This document shows positions 25,442 to 33,071 of a stretch of DNA of 64,000 bases, in pieces. A model generated the notes under the pieces. The model worked only from the letters and a program-made list of their open reading frames with translations, made no database searches and was not told the DNA's origin. Origin of the DNA: DASPKT01 sp035626475 (GTDB taxonomy: Bacteria; Pseudomonadota; Alphaproteobacteria; Azospirillales; Azospirillaceae); NCBI GenBank assembly GCA_035626475.1, contig DASPNP010000032.1, positions 120,789-184,788 on the forward strand. Reading direction: 5' to 3'. Positions within the stretch are counted from its first letter, which is position 1; each line of letters opens with the position of its first letter. A program made the translations under genes and the position numbers.

Positions 25442-27082
25442 ATGAACAACGCCTTTGAAGTATTCGCCTGCGATGGAGAGGTCTGGTACCTCGCGGGCAG
25501 CTTCAATTCAGAGCCCCGCGCCGTGCACTGCATGGACGAGGTCTGGAAGGACAAGGGCACGGTCGCGGTCAAGCTGGTCGCCGAGATCGTCGACAAGCGC
25601 ACGGGCGACCTGAAGGACAAGGTCCTGCAGTCGCGCAACCGCCGCGACGACGTCCCCTACTTCAATTCCAAGAAGGCGACGCTCTCCAAGCCCAAGCACA
25701 CGCTGCCCCCGGCGCCCAAGTCCGCCGGCGGCCGCGCCGGCCCGGCGCCCGCCGCGGCAGCGGTGCAGCGCCCGCAGGCGCAGGCCAAGGGCGATCCGGA
25801 GCTGGTGCCGACCCTGAGCCGCAGCGGCGTGATGCTGCTGGCCGTCGCCGCCTTCCTGATCCTCAACGAAAAGGTCGTGGCCATCGTGCCCTCGGCCGTC
25901 GGCTTCGCCATCGGCGCGGCCATGGCGCTGCTGATCGTCTCCCTCACGGTGCGCCGGGTGCGGCCGCACCTGATGGAGGAGATCATTCCGCAGATCGAGC
26001 TGCCGGACCTCTCGCAGATCCAGATGCCGAAGCGGCGCAAGAAGAAGCCCGTCCGGAAGGACGAGGCCGCCGAGGAGCAGGACGCGACCGCCGCCGGCGA
26101 GACGGCAGAGGCGGCCGCGCCCGAGGAGCCGGAGCCCGACGCCGCCCCCGGCCGCGGCGACGAGGAGGACGCCACCGAGGTGCTGAAGGCGCTGCTGGCG
26201 ATGACGGCCGCGGCCATGGACGCGCTGCGGGTCAACCGCGGCGGGCATCTGCGCCTGGACCGGCACGACCGGTTCGGCCTCTGCCTGTTCCTGGCCGGCG
26301 CCGCCGACGCCTTCGCGGACTCCATCCACCCGGCGCTGCGCCGGCGCGTCACCGAGGAGGTGGTGAAGGCGGTGGCGTCGGACCCCGGCATGGTCGGCTG
26401 GTTCCTCGACACCATGTCGGTCCACCTCACCGACAGGAAGGCCAAGGACGTCTACCGGCGCGGGTCGGAGGCCGGCCGCATGCTGGCCGCCGGCATGCCG
26501 GGCGCCGAGGGACAGCTGCCCGGCGCCATGGCCGACTGGTGCACCGCCGCCGAAAAGAGCGAGGGCGGCAGCCGCACCGTCATCATGTTCACCGACCTGG
26601 TCGGCTCCACCCACGATGCCTGGACCGCCGGCGACCAGGCGCATCTGGAGCGGGTGCGCCAGCATGACGGCATCGTCCGCTCGGCCCTGGCGGCCTTCCG
26701 GGGCCGCGAGGTCAAGCATACCGGCGACGGCATCATGGCAGCCTTCGCCAGCGAGACCGACGCGGTCGGCGCCGGCATCCGCATCCTCGAGGATTTCCAG
26801 CGGGTCCGCAGCGCCGGCCAGACGGTGCTGGACATCCGCATCGGCATCAGCGCCGGCCCCGCCATGCACGAGGGCGCCGACATCTTCGGCCGCACGGTGC
26901 AGCTGGCGGCCCGCCTGACCTCCGTCGCCGCCACCGGCAACATGGCCGTCTCCGCCGCCGTCATGCAGGGCGCCTCGCGCGAGTACCGCTTCGTCTCCGC
27001 CGGCGTTAAGGAGATGAAGGGCGTGCCCGATCCGGTGGAGTTCTTCGCCCCCGTCCGCGACAGCCAGGCCGCCGTCGCCTGA
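25442..27082 (+). CDS. Membrane-bound class III adenylate/guanylate cyclase
   Basis: A 546-residue protein in four parts. Residues 1-75 are a compact uncharacterised domain (FEVFACDGEVWYLAG...DDVPYF). After an Ala/Pro linker come two membrane helices (about 125-170). A charged cytoplasmic linker (KRRKKKPVRKDEAAEEQ) and a helical region follow. The C-terminal class III cyclase domain (about 375-535) has the metal-binding aspartates in VIMFTDLVGST and KHTGDGIMAAF, and a GRTVQLAARL segment. It should make cAMP or cGMP; the purine-selecting residues are not clear enough to decide. The signal sensed by the N-terminal domain is unknown. In the relative Rhodospirillum (Rhodocista) centenum, cGMP triggers encystment. 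Confidence 0.87.
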   Translation: MNNAFEVFACDGEVWYLAGSFNSEPRAVHCMDEVWKDKGTVAVKLVAEIVDKRTGDLKDKVLQSRNRRDDVPYFNSKKATLSKPKHTLPPAPKSAGGRAGPAPAAAAVQRPQAQAKGDPELVPTLSRSGVMLLAVAAFLILNEKVVAIVPSAVGFAIGAAMALLIVSLTVRRVRPHLMEEIIPQIELPDLSQIQMPKRRKKKPVRKDEAAEEQDATAAGETAEAAAPEEPEPDAAPGRGDEEDATEVLKALLAMTAAAMDALRVNRGGHLRLDRHDRFGLCLFLAGAADAFADSIHPALRRRVTEEVVKAVASDPGMVGWFLDTMSVHLTDRKAKDVYRRGSEAGRMLAAGMPGAEGQLPGAMADWCTAAEKSEGGSRTVIMFTDLVGSTHDAWTAGDQAHLERVRQHDGIVRSALAAFRGREVKHTGDGIMAAFASETDAVGAGIRILEDFQRVRSAGQTVLDIRIGISAGPAMHEGADIFGRTVQLAARLTSVAATGNMAVSAAVMQGASREYRFVSAGVKEMKGVPDPVEFFAPVRDSQAAVA

Positions 27083-27279
27083 CCGGCCGAACCGGCCCGC
27101 ATCTCCCCCATCGATAGTCCCCCTTCGCGCCCGCCCGGCCCATTCTCCGGGGGCAGGCGCATCGCCGCGCGCGCACCCGGAAGAGGTAGCTCGGAACATA
27201 GGTCGATCCGGGCGGTTGCGCCTTGTGACGCCCGGCCTTCTCCTGACGTGCCGGGGCGTCCAGACGGAGATGCCCGACC

Positions 27280-27894
27280 ATGCCTACCGCGCCGACCTCC
27301 CAGCTCCTCCGCTTCGCCGCCGCCGCCGGCGCCCTGCTGGCGCTGTCCGCCTGCGCCTCGGGCCCGGACGCGCCGCCGCCCTCGCTGCCGGCCGCCCGCG
27401 CCGCCGTCGACAACGTCAACACGCCCGATGTGAGCCGCTACGCCGCGACCGAGCTGCAGACCGCGCGCGAGCGGCTGGACGCCGCCGAGGCCGCCTGGCG
27501 CAACGAGAATTACGACAGCGCCGCCCGCCTGTCCGAGCAGGCGCTGGTGACGGTGCGCCTCGCCGAGTCCCGCGCCTCGGCCGCCCGCGCCGTCGAGGCC
27601 CGCGCCGATGTCGAGCGCACCATCCGCACGCTGGAGAACGAGGTCGGCATCTCCGCCACCTCGCCGACCGCCACCACCTCCCCCTATGCCGCGCCGAGCA
27701 CGTCGGTGACGACCACGACGGTGGCGCCGGCGCCCGGCTCGACCTATGCCGCCCCGGCGGCGCCGGGCCTGGGCGCGGGGGCGACCTCCAGCACCTCGAC
27801 GACCACCACGACGGTGGAGACGGTGCCGCTGGCCACCCCGGCCCCGCCGGCCACCGCCCCGGCGACGCGGCTGGTGCCGCCGCCCAGCCGCTGA
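27280..27894 (+). CDS. DUF4398 lipoprotein
   Basis: A 204-residue predicted lipoprotein. The signal peptide runs to a lipobox LALSAC with cysteine 25. The DUF4398 region (about residues 35-120) is a helical hairpin around RYAATELQTARERLDAAEAA and NYDSAARLSEQALVTVRLAE, similar to the N-terminal half of many OmpA-like proteins. The last third is low-complexity Thr/Ala/Pro (TTTTVETVPLATPAPPATA), probably a flexible periplasmic linker. It sits 44 bases upstream of an OmpA-like lipoprotein whose N-terminal part is similar, so the pair probably acts together at the cell envelope. Confidence 0.85.
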   Translation: MPTAPTSQLLRFAAAAGALLALSACASGPDAPPPSLPAARAAVDNVNTPDVSRYAATELQTARERLDAAEAAWRNENYDSAARLSEQALVTVRLAESRASAARAVEARADVERTIRTLENEVGISATSPTATTSPYAAPSTSVTTTTVAPAPGSTYAAPAAPGLGAGATSSTSTTTTTVETVPLATPAPPATAPATRLVPPPSR

Positions 27895-27938
27895 CCGTAC
27901 CGTTCCGCCGCCGTCCCCGACCCCTGGGAGCCCCCGCC

Positions 27939-28784
27939 ATGAAAGCCGCCCGCTTCCTCCTCCTCGGTCTTCCCCTGCTGGCCGCCGCCTGCGCCTCGGC
28001 GCCGGACAGCTATCCGCCGCTGGCCCGGCTGCAGGACGAGTTCGAGCAGGCCAGGGCCAACCAGGTCGCCAGCCTGGCGCCCGTCCCCTACCGCGACGCC
28101 GAGCGCTCGCTGGAGGCGGCGCAGAACGCGCTGGGAAAGGCTGAGGAGCGCGAACTCGACCACCTCACCTACGTCGCCGGCACGCGGCTCGCCATCGCCC
28201 GCGCCGAGGCCGAGCGCAACCGCGCCGAGGAGGAGCGCCGCCTGATGGCGGAGCAGCGCGAGCGCATCCTGCTCCAGGCGCGCGAGCGGCAGATCGGGCA
28301 GGCCCGCACCGAGGCCGACCGGGCCCGGCAGGAGGCCATGGCCGCCGCGATCGCCGCCGAGGAGCAGCGCATGCGGGCCCAGGCGGCGGAGAGCCAGCTA
28401 GCCCAGTTCCAGGCGCGCCAGACCGCCCAGGGCACGGTGCTGACGCTCAGCAACCTGCTGTTCGACCACAACTCCGCCTCCCTGCATCCGGGCGACCAGC
28501 GCCGGCTGCAGCCGCTGGCGGACTATCTGCGCCAGAACGCCGACCGCGGCATCCTCATCGAGGGCCACACCGACAGCACCGGCGCCGACGAGTACAATCT
28601 GACCCTCAGCCGCTCGCGGGCGGCCGCCGTGCGCGACTATCTGGTGAATGCGGGCGTCGATCCCGGCCGGGTCGAGGTGCGCGGCCTCGGCGAGGACTAT
28701 CCGGTGGCCGACAACAACAGCGACACCGGCCGCCAGCAGAACCGCCGCATCGAGGTCACCATCCGCAATCCGCAGCGCGGCTGA
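27939..28784 (+). CDS. OmpA-family lipoprotein (peptidoglycan-binding)
   Basis: A 281-residue protein with a lipobox LLAAAC (cysteine 18), a DUF4398-type helical segment, a long charged coiled coil rich in Arg/Glu/Ala (about residues 75-160), and a C-terminal OmpA domain. That domain has LTLSNLLFDHNSASLHPGD, then ILIEGHTDSTGADEYNLTLS (Asp of the GHTDS motif) and a final NRRIEV, the peptidoglycan-binding signature. ATG 27939 is chosen because it starts the signal peptide; the open frame continues upstream only as shadow of the preceding gene. A strong intrinsic terminator follows the stop. Confidence 0.92.
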   Translation: MKAARFLLLGLPLLAAACASAPDSYPPLARLQDEFEQARANQVASLAPVPYRDAERSLEAAQNALGKAEERELDHLTYVAGTRLAIARAEAERNRAEEERRLMAEQRERILLQARERQIGQARTEADRARQEAMAAAIAAEEQRMRAQAAESQLAQFQARQTAQGTVLTLSNLLFDHNSASLHPGDQRRLQPLADYLRQNADRGILIEGHTDSTGADEYNLTLSRSRAAAVRDYLVNAGVDPGRVEVRGLGEDYPVADNNSDTGRQQNRRIEVTIRNPQRG

Positions 28785-28815
28785 CGGCCCCGCCGCGGCC
28801 GTCGGAACAGGGACA

Positions 28816-28850
28816 AGCCCCGCGCCAGGCCGGTGCGGGGCTCTTTCTTT
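28816..28850 (+). terminator. Intrinsic terminator after the OmpA-like gene
   Basis: An 8-bp stem, AGCCCCGC (28816-28823) with GCGGGGCT (28835-28842), is followed by CTTTCTTT. It separates the envelope-lipoprotein pair from the downstream signalling genes. Confidence 0.85.
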
Positions 28851-28919
28851 GCGCTTCGGTAGTGCCAGGAAGTTGGTATATCGTTCGGGATAGACGGAAC
28901 TATCGAGTCTCCCGGTGTC

Positions 28920-29522
28920 ATGCGCCTGATCATTGCCGACGACCACGATTTGGTTCGGGACGCCCTGACCACGCATATCCAGCGTCTCGCCCCCGACGCG
29001 ACGGTCAAGGGAGCCGGCTCCGTCGACGAGGCGCTGGCCGTGATCGAGGCGGAACCCGCCACCGACCTACTGATCCTGGACCTGCGGATGCCGGGCATGA
29101 ACGGGCTGGAAGGGTTCGACCGGGTGCGGGCGCGCCATCCCCGCCTGCGCGTGGCCCTGATGTCGGGCGTCGCCCGTCCCGACGAGATCCGCGCCGCGCT
29201 CGCCCGCGGCGCCGCCGGCTTCGTGCCCAAGACGCTGTCCGGGGCCGAGCTGGTCGCGGTCATCCGCCAGATGCTGGCGGGCGATGTCTATGTCCCGCCC
29301 GACCTCGCGGCCGAGGCCGAGGGCACCGCGAGCTTCACCCGCCGCGAGCGCGACGTGCTGGCGCTGCTGCTGAAGGGCCTGTCGAACAAGGAGATCGCCC
29401 GCGTCCTCTCGGTCGAGGAAGTGACGGTGAAGCTCCATGTCCGCGGCCTCTGCCGGAAGCTGGAGGCGAAGAACCGCACCCAGGCCGTCATGCGCGCGGT
29501 GGAGTTGGGCCTTGACCGCTAG
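28920..29522 (+). CDS. NarL/LuxR-family response regulator
   Basis: A 200-residue two-domain regulator. The receiver has the acidic pair D7/D8, the phosphorylation site D54 in LILDLRMPGMNG and the conserved lysine K104 in FVPKT. The C-terminal LuxR-type helix-turn-helix is FTRRERDVLALLLKGLSNKE followed by IARVLSVEEVTVKLHV. The stop overlaps the TTG start of the next gene, a HisKA protein, and a hybrid kinase follows. This puts regulator, phosphotransfer-like protein and kinase in one unit. A small inverted repeat GATAG/CTATC lies just upstream, a possible autoregulatory site. Confidence 0.93.
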   Translation: MRLIIADDHDLVRDALTTHIQRLAPDATVKGAGSVDEALAVIEAEPATDLLILDLRMPGMNGLEGFDRVRARHPRLRVALMSGVARPDEIRAALARGAAGFVPKTLSGAELVAVIRQMLAGDVYVPPDLAAEAEGTASFTRRERDVLALLLKGLSNKEIARVLSVEEVTVKLHVRGLCRKLEAKNRTQAVMRAVELGLDR

Positions 29523-30015
29523 CGGTGGCCCCAAGGCTCCCGATCCCGACGGCCCTGCCGGCGAAGGTAAGGTGCCGCCGGGCTTCGCCCACGATCTGGG
29601 CAACCTGCTGACCGCCATCCACGGCTACGCCACCCTCCTGGTGGAGGATCTCGGCGACGGCATGCCGCGTGAGTTCGCCAAGCGCATCCTCCAGGCCACC
29701 GAGGAGGCGCGGGCGCTGGCTGCTACGCTGCCGCGCGTTCCCCGCCGCAAGGGCAGCCGGGTGCTGCTGGTCGGCGCCGCCGACGCGGAGGCGCGGGCGC
29801 TCGAGGCGGCCTCGCACGAGGTTGCGCGGGCGCCGTCCGGCGTGGAGGCGGCCTCCGCCCTCGCCGCGGCGCCCGGCGCCTGGGATGCGGTGCTGGTTGT
29901 GGGCGAGCCGGCCGGGCTGCCGGCGCTGGAGGCGCGCTGCCGCCTGTCCGGCATGCGGCTGGGCCGGGTCGGCGAGGCCGGCCCCGTGGCGGCGCTCGCC
30001 GCCCTGACGGGCTGA
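29512..30015 (+). CDS. HisKA-only protein with degenerate receiver-like domain
   Basis: A 167-residue protein read from TTG 29512, which overlaps the end of the response regulator; GGTGGAG lies upstream at fair spacing. Residues 20-75 hold a kinase dimerisation/phosphotransfer helix pair with the H-box PPGFAHDLGNLLTAIHGYAT, His27 being the phospho-acceptor candidate. There is no HATPase catalytic domain. The second half (KGSRVLLVGAADAEARALEA onward) looks like a receiver fold, but where the phospho-aspartate is expected the sequence reads WDAVLVVGEP. It might be a histidine phosphotransferase, as ChpT is, or a dominant partner of the hybrid kinase. An ATG at 29437 is an alternative start but overlaps the regulator by 86 bases. 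Confidence 0.7.
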   Translation: MTASGGPKAPDPDGPAGEGKVPPGFAHDLGNLLTAIHGYATLLVEDLGDGMPREFAKRILQATEEARALAATLPRVPRRKGSRVLLVGAADAEARALEAASHEVARAPSGVEAASALAAAPGAWDAVLVVGEPAGLPALEARCRLSGMRLGRVGEAGPVAALAALTG

Positions 30016-30028
30016 GGCGCCGCACCCG

Positions 30029-32326
30029 ATGTCCCCGATGGGAGAGCCGGTTCCGGAGGAGGCCTCCACGCTGCTCGCGGCCCTGGTCGGCGCCTCGCCC
30101 GACGGCATGCTGGCACTGGGCCTGGACGAGCGCGGCGGCTTCCGCGTGGCCGCGGTGAACGACATCGCCGCCTCGCTGGTCGGCGCCCGCCGCGGCGACA
30201 GGCTGGAGGATGTCTGGGTCCTGGGTGGCCTCAGCCAGGAGCTCGCCCGCGTGGCGGAGACCGGCGACCCGCTGGAGAGCGGGCTGGACATCGGCACGCT
30301 GCACCTGCGCCTGCGCGCCACCCGGGCGGCGCGCTGGATCCTGATCGGCCTCGGCACCGTGGCGGGCCGGCTGCGGCAGGAAGAGGAGGCGCGGCGCAAC
30401 GCCGAGACCCGGCTGACCGATGCCATCGAGCGGCTGCGTGACGGCTTCATCCTCTACGATGCCGACGACCGGGTGGTGCAGTTCAACGGCCGCTTCCGCG
30501 ACTATTACCAGTCGCTGGCGGACGAGCTGCACCCGGGCATGACCTTCGAGGAGCTGATCCGGCTGGCCGTCCAGCGCGGCCACATCCCGCTGGAGGGCGC
30601 CGAGGCCGAGGAGTGGATCCAGCAGCGCCTCAAGGAGCACCGGCATCTCATCGGCCCGACCGAGCGCCGCCTGCCCGACGGCCGTCGCATCCGCATCTCC
30701 GAGCACCGGACGGCCGAGGGCGGCATCGTCGCGCTGGGCGTCGACATCACCGACATCAAGGCCAGCGAGGACCGGCTGCGCGACCTGATCGAGGGATCGG
30801 TCCAGGGCATCCTGATCCATCGCGGCTATACGCCGCTGTTCGCCAACGCCAGCTACGCCGCCATCTACGGCTTCCCCTGCCCCGAGGCGGTGACGGGCGC
30901 GGGCGACCTGGCGCTCCTGGTGCCCGAGCCCGGCCGGGAGCGGGCGCGGGCCAACATGGACGCGCTGATGCGCGAGGGCGGCTCGGTCAATTTCGCCGAG
31001 GTGCTGGCGCAGCGCATCGACGGCAGCATCATCTGGACCGACGTCGCCATGCGCCGCGTCAACTGGATCGACGGGCCGGCGCTGCAGTCCACCGTCGTCG
31101 ACGTGACCGAGCGGGTCCGCTCGGAACGGGCGCTGCGCAGCCTGGCCCGCGACCTGGAGCAGGCGCGCAACGTGGCCGAGGCCGCCAGCCTCGCCAAGTC
31201 GCGGTTCCTGGCGGTGATGAGCCACGAGCTGCGCACGCCCATGACCGGCGTCATCGGCATGGTCGACCTGCTGCTGGGCACCGACCCGACCCCGGACCAG
31301 CGCGGCTATCTGGAGACGCTGCGCTCCTCCGCCGACAGCCTGCTGGTGGTGCTGAACGACATCCTGGACTTCAGCAAGATCGAGGCGGGGCAGCTGGCGC
31401 TGGAGCGCATCCCCTTCCGCCCCGGCCCGCTGGTGGACGACATCATGCGGCTCTTCGCCCCGGCCGCACGGGCTAAAGGAGTCCGCCTGGACTGGAGCCT
31501 GCCGGCCCGCACGCCGCAGCTGCTGGGCGATCCCACCCGGCTGCGCCAGGTGCTGACCAACCTGGTCGGCAACGCCGTCAAGTTCACCGAGACCGGCAGC
31601 ATCGACGTCCGGATGCGCGACCCGGTCGCCGAGGAGGGAGGCTGGCGGCTGCGCGTCGAGGTGCGCGACACCGGCATCGGCATTCCCGAGGAGAAGCGGG
31701 CCGATCTGTTCGAGGCCTTCATGCAGGCCGACGCCTCCACCACCCGCCGCTTCGGCGGAACCGGGCTGGGGCTCGCCATCTGCAAGCGGCTGGTGGGCAT
31801 GATGGGCGGCGAGATCGGGGTGGAGAGCCGCGTCGGCGCCGGCTCCACCTTCTGGTTCACGGTCCTGCTCGAGGGCGAGGCCCCGTCGCGCGCCGCCCGG
31901 GAGGAGGCGTCGCCCCTGCCGGCGGCGCCGGCCGGATCGGGCGCGCGGGTGCTGCTGGCGGAGGACAACCAGGTCAACCGGCTGCTGATCACCACCATGC
32001 TGGAGCGCATGGGGCACCGGGCCGAGGCGGTGGAGAACGGGCTGCTGGCGGTCGAGGCGGCGCTGACCGGCGGTTTCGACCTGATCCTGATGGATCTGCA
32101 GATGCCGGAAATGGACGGCGAGGCCGCGGCCCAGCGCATCCGGGGATCGGGCACGGCCGCGGCGGCCCTGCCCATCGTGGCGCTGACCGCCGACGCCCTG
32201 CCGGAGGAGCGCGACCGCCACCTGAAAGCGGCGCTTTTCGACGGCTATCTCACCAAGCCGATCGACTGGCCCCTGCTGGACCGCACCATCCGCCGCCTGG
32301 CGCTGGACCAGGCGGCGGGGGAGTAG
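30029..32326 (+). CDS. Hybrid sensor histidine kinase with PAS domains and receiver
   Basis: A 765-residue kinase without membrane helices, so cytoplasmic. Three PAS-like regions occupy about residues 10-370; the second reads RLRDGFILYDADDRVVQFNG and the third EGSVQGILIHRGYTPLFANA. The HisKA H-box is AVMSHELRTPMTGVIGMVD (His near residue 398), and the HATPase domain has NLVGNAVKFTETG, DTGIGIPEE and FGGTGLGLAICKRLV. The C-terminal receiver (about 635-755) has the AEDN acids and phospho-site LMDLQMPEMDG. It is 13 bases downstream of the HisKA protein. The redundant receiver fits a phosphorelay through that protein to the NarL-type regulator. Confidence 0.93.
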   Translation: MSPMGEPVPEEASTLLAALVGASPDGMLALGLDERGGFRVAAVNDIAASLVGARRGDRLEDVWVLGGLSQELARVAETGDPLESGLDIGTLHLRLRATRAARWILIGLGTVAGRLRQEEEARRNAETRLTDAIERLRDGFILYDADDRVVQFNGRFRDYYQSLADELHPGMTFEELIRLAVQRGHIPLEGAEAEEWIQQRLKEHRHLIGPTERRLPDGRRIRISEHRTAEGGIVALGVDITDIKASEDRLRDLIEGSVQGILIHRGYTPLFANASYAAIYGFPCPEAVTGAGDLALLVPEPGRERARANMDALMREGGSVNFAEVLAQRIDGSIIWTDVAMRRVNWIDGPALQSTVVDVTERVRSERALRSLARDLEQARNVAEAASLAKSRFLAVMSHELRTPMTGVIGMVDLLLGTDPTPDQRGYLETLRSSADSLLVVLNDILDFSKIEAGQLALERIPFRPGPLVDDIMRLFAPAARAKGVRLDWSLPARTPQLLGDPTRLRQVLTNLVGNAVKFTETGSIDVRMRDPVAEEGGWRLRVEVRDTGIGIPEEKRADLFEAFMQADASTTRRFGGTGLGLAICKRLVGMMGGEIGVESRVGAGSTFWFTVLLEGEAPSRAAREEASPLPAAPAGSGARVLLAEDNQVNRLLITTMLERMGHRAEAVENGLLAVEAALTGGFDLILMDLQMPEMDGEAAAQRIRGSGTAAAALPIVALTADALPEERDRHLKAALFDGYLTKPIDWPLLDRTIRRLALDQAAGE

Positions 32327-32329
32327 GCG

Positions 32330-32830
32330 TCAGGCCTGGCCGACCGGCTGCTGGCCCTGGCCCATCACCTGGCGGCGGTACAGATCGACGAAGTCCAGCG
32401 GCTGCAGCATCAGCGGCGGGTAGCCGCCGTCGCGGACCGTGTCGGCGACGATGGCGCGGGCGAAGGGGAACAGCAGGCGCGGCGCCTCGATCAGCAGCAG
32501 GGCCTTGGCCTGGTCCTGCGGCATGCCGGCCGGCAGGGTGAAGACGCCGGCGTAGCTCAGCTCGGCGATGAAGGCGATGCCCTCGCCCACCTTCGCCTCG
32601 GCGCGGATGTTCAGCGAGACCTCGCTGACATTCTCGGCCACGCCGCGGGCCTGCACGTCGACCTGCAGGTCGATCTGCGGCTGGCCGCCCTGCATCATCA
32701 AGCTGGCGGGCGCGTTCGGGTTCTCGAAGGACAGGTCCTTCACGTACTGGGCGTTGACGATCAGCGGCAGGGCGGCGCTGCCCATGGCGTTGTTGCCGCT
32801 GGCGCCGTTGGCGGCGGTCTCGTCGGTCAT
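32330..32830 (-). CDS. secB: Protein-export chaperone SecB
   Basis: A 166-residue tetrameric chaperone that keeps exported preproteins unfolded and delivers them to SecA. The conserved parts are NAQYVKDLSFENPNAP, VSLNIRAEAKVG, ELSYAGVFTLPAGMP and the region AKALLLIEAPRLLFPFARAI, quoted to 20 residues. ATG 32830 gives the usual N-terminus; the 26 further upstream codons are not conserved. It converges with the hybrid kinase, stops only 3 bases apart, so they may share termination signals. Confidence 0.96.
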   Translation of the reverse strand: MTDETAANGASGNNAMGSAALPLIVNAQYVKDLSFENPNAPASLMMQGGQPQIDLQVDVQARGVAENVSEVSLNIRAEAKVGEGIAFIAELSYAGVFTLPAGMPQDQAKALLLIEAPRLLFPFARAIVADTVRDGGYPPLMLQPLDFVDLYRRQVMGQGQQPVGQA

Positions 32831-32961
32831 GCTCGGGAACTCCTGGGATGGGCGGCGCGGGGCGGCCGGGTCGGGCGCGGGACTAGCACGGATGCGCCCC
32901 TGCGGCAACCCGATGCTGCCCCCGCCTTGACGAGGGCGGGCCCGGCGCCCAAGATGTCACC

Positions 32962-33016
32962 CGAGGCGATTTGCTGACCGGCTTGCAGGCCTCGTTAAAG
33001 AAGCTGCTAAAAGGTC
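32962..33016 (+). promoter_or_regulatory. SAM-II riboswitch upstream of metZ
   Basis: This 55-nt stretch fits the SAM-II (SAM_alpha) consensus well. P1 is CGAGGC (32962-32967) pairing with GCCTCG (32989-32994). The conserved GATTTGCTGACC follows, then TTGCA in the loop, TTAAAG after P1, and GCTAAAAGG. The pseudoknot forms between GACC (32976-32979) and GGTC (33013-33016). SAM-II senses S-adenosylmethionine and lowers expression of methionine-synthesis genes in alphaproteobacteria, which matches the metZ gene 55 bases downstream. Confidence 0.93.
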
Positions 33017-33030
33017 GAAGCCGTATCGCG

Positions 33031-33051
33031 CCTCGACCCTGCCGGTCGGGG
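33031..33051 (+). promoter_or_regulatory. Hairpin between SAM-II aptamer and metZ (possible expression platform)
   Basis: CCTCGACC (33031-33038) pairs with GGTCGGGG (33044-33051), one G-T pair included. The CGACC strand could instead pair with GGTCG at the 3' end of the aptamer (33013-33017), so ligand binding and this hairpin are coupled in principle. No T-run follows. Confidence 0.5.
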
Positions 33052-33071
33052 CATTAATCGCGAGACACGGC

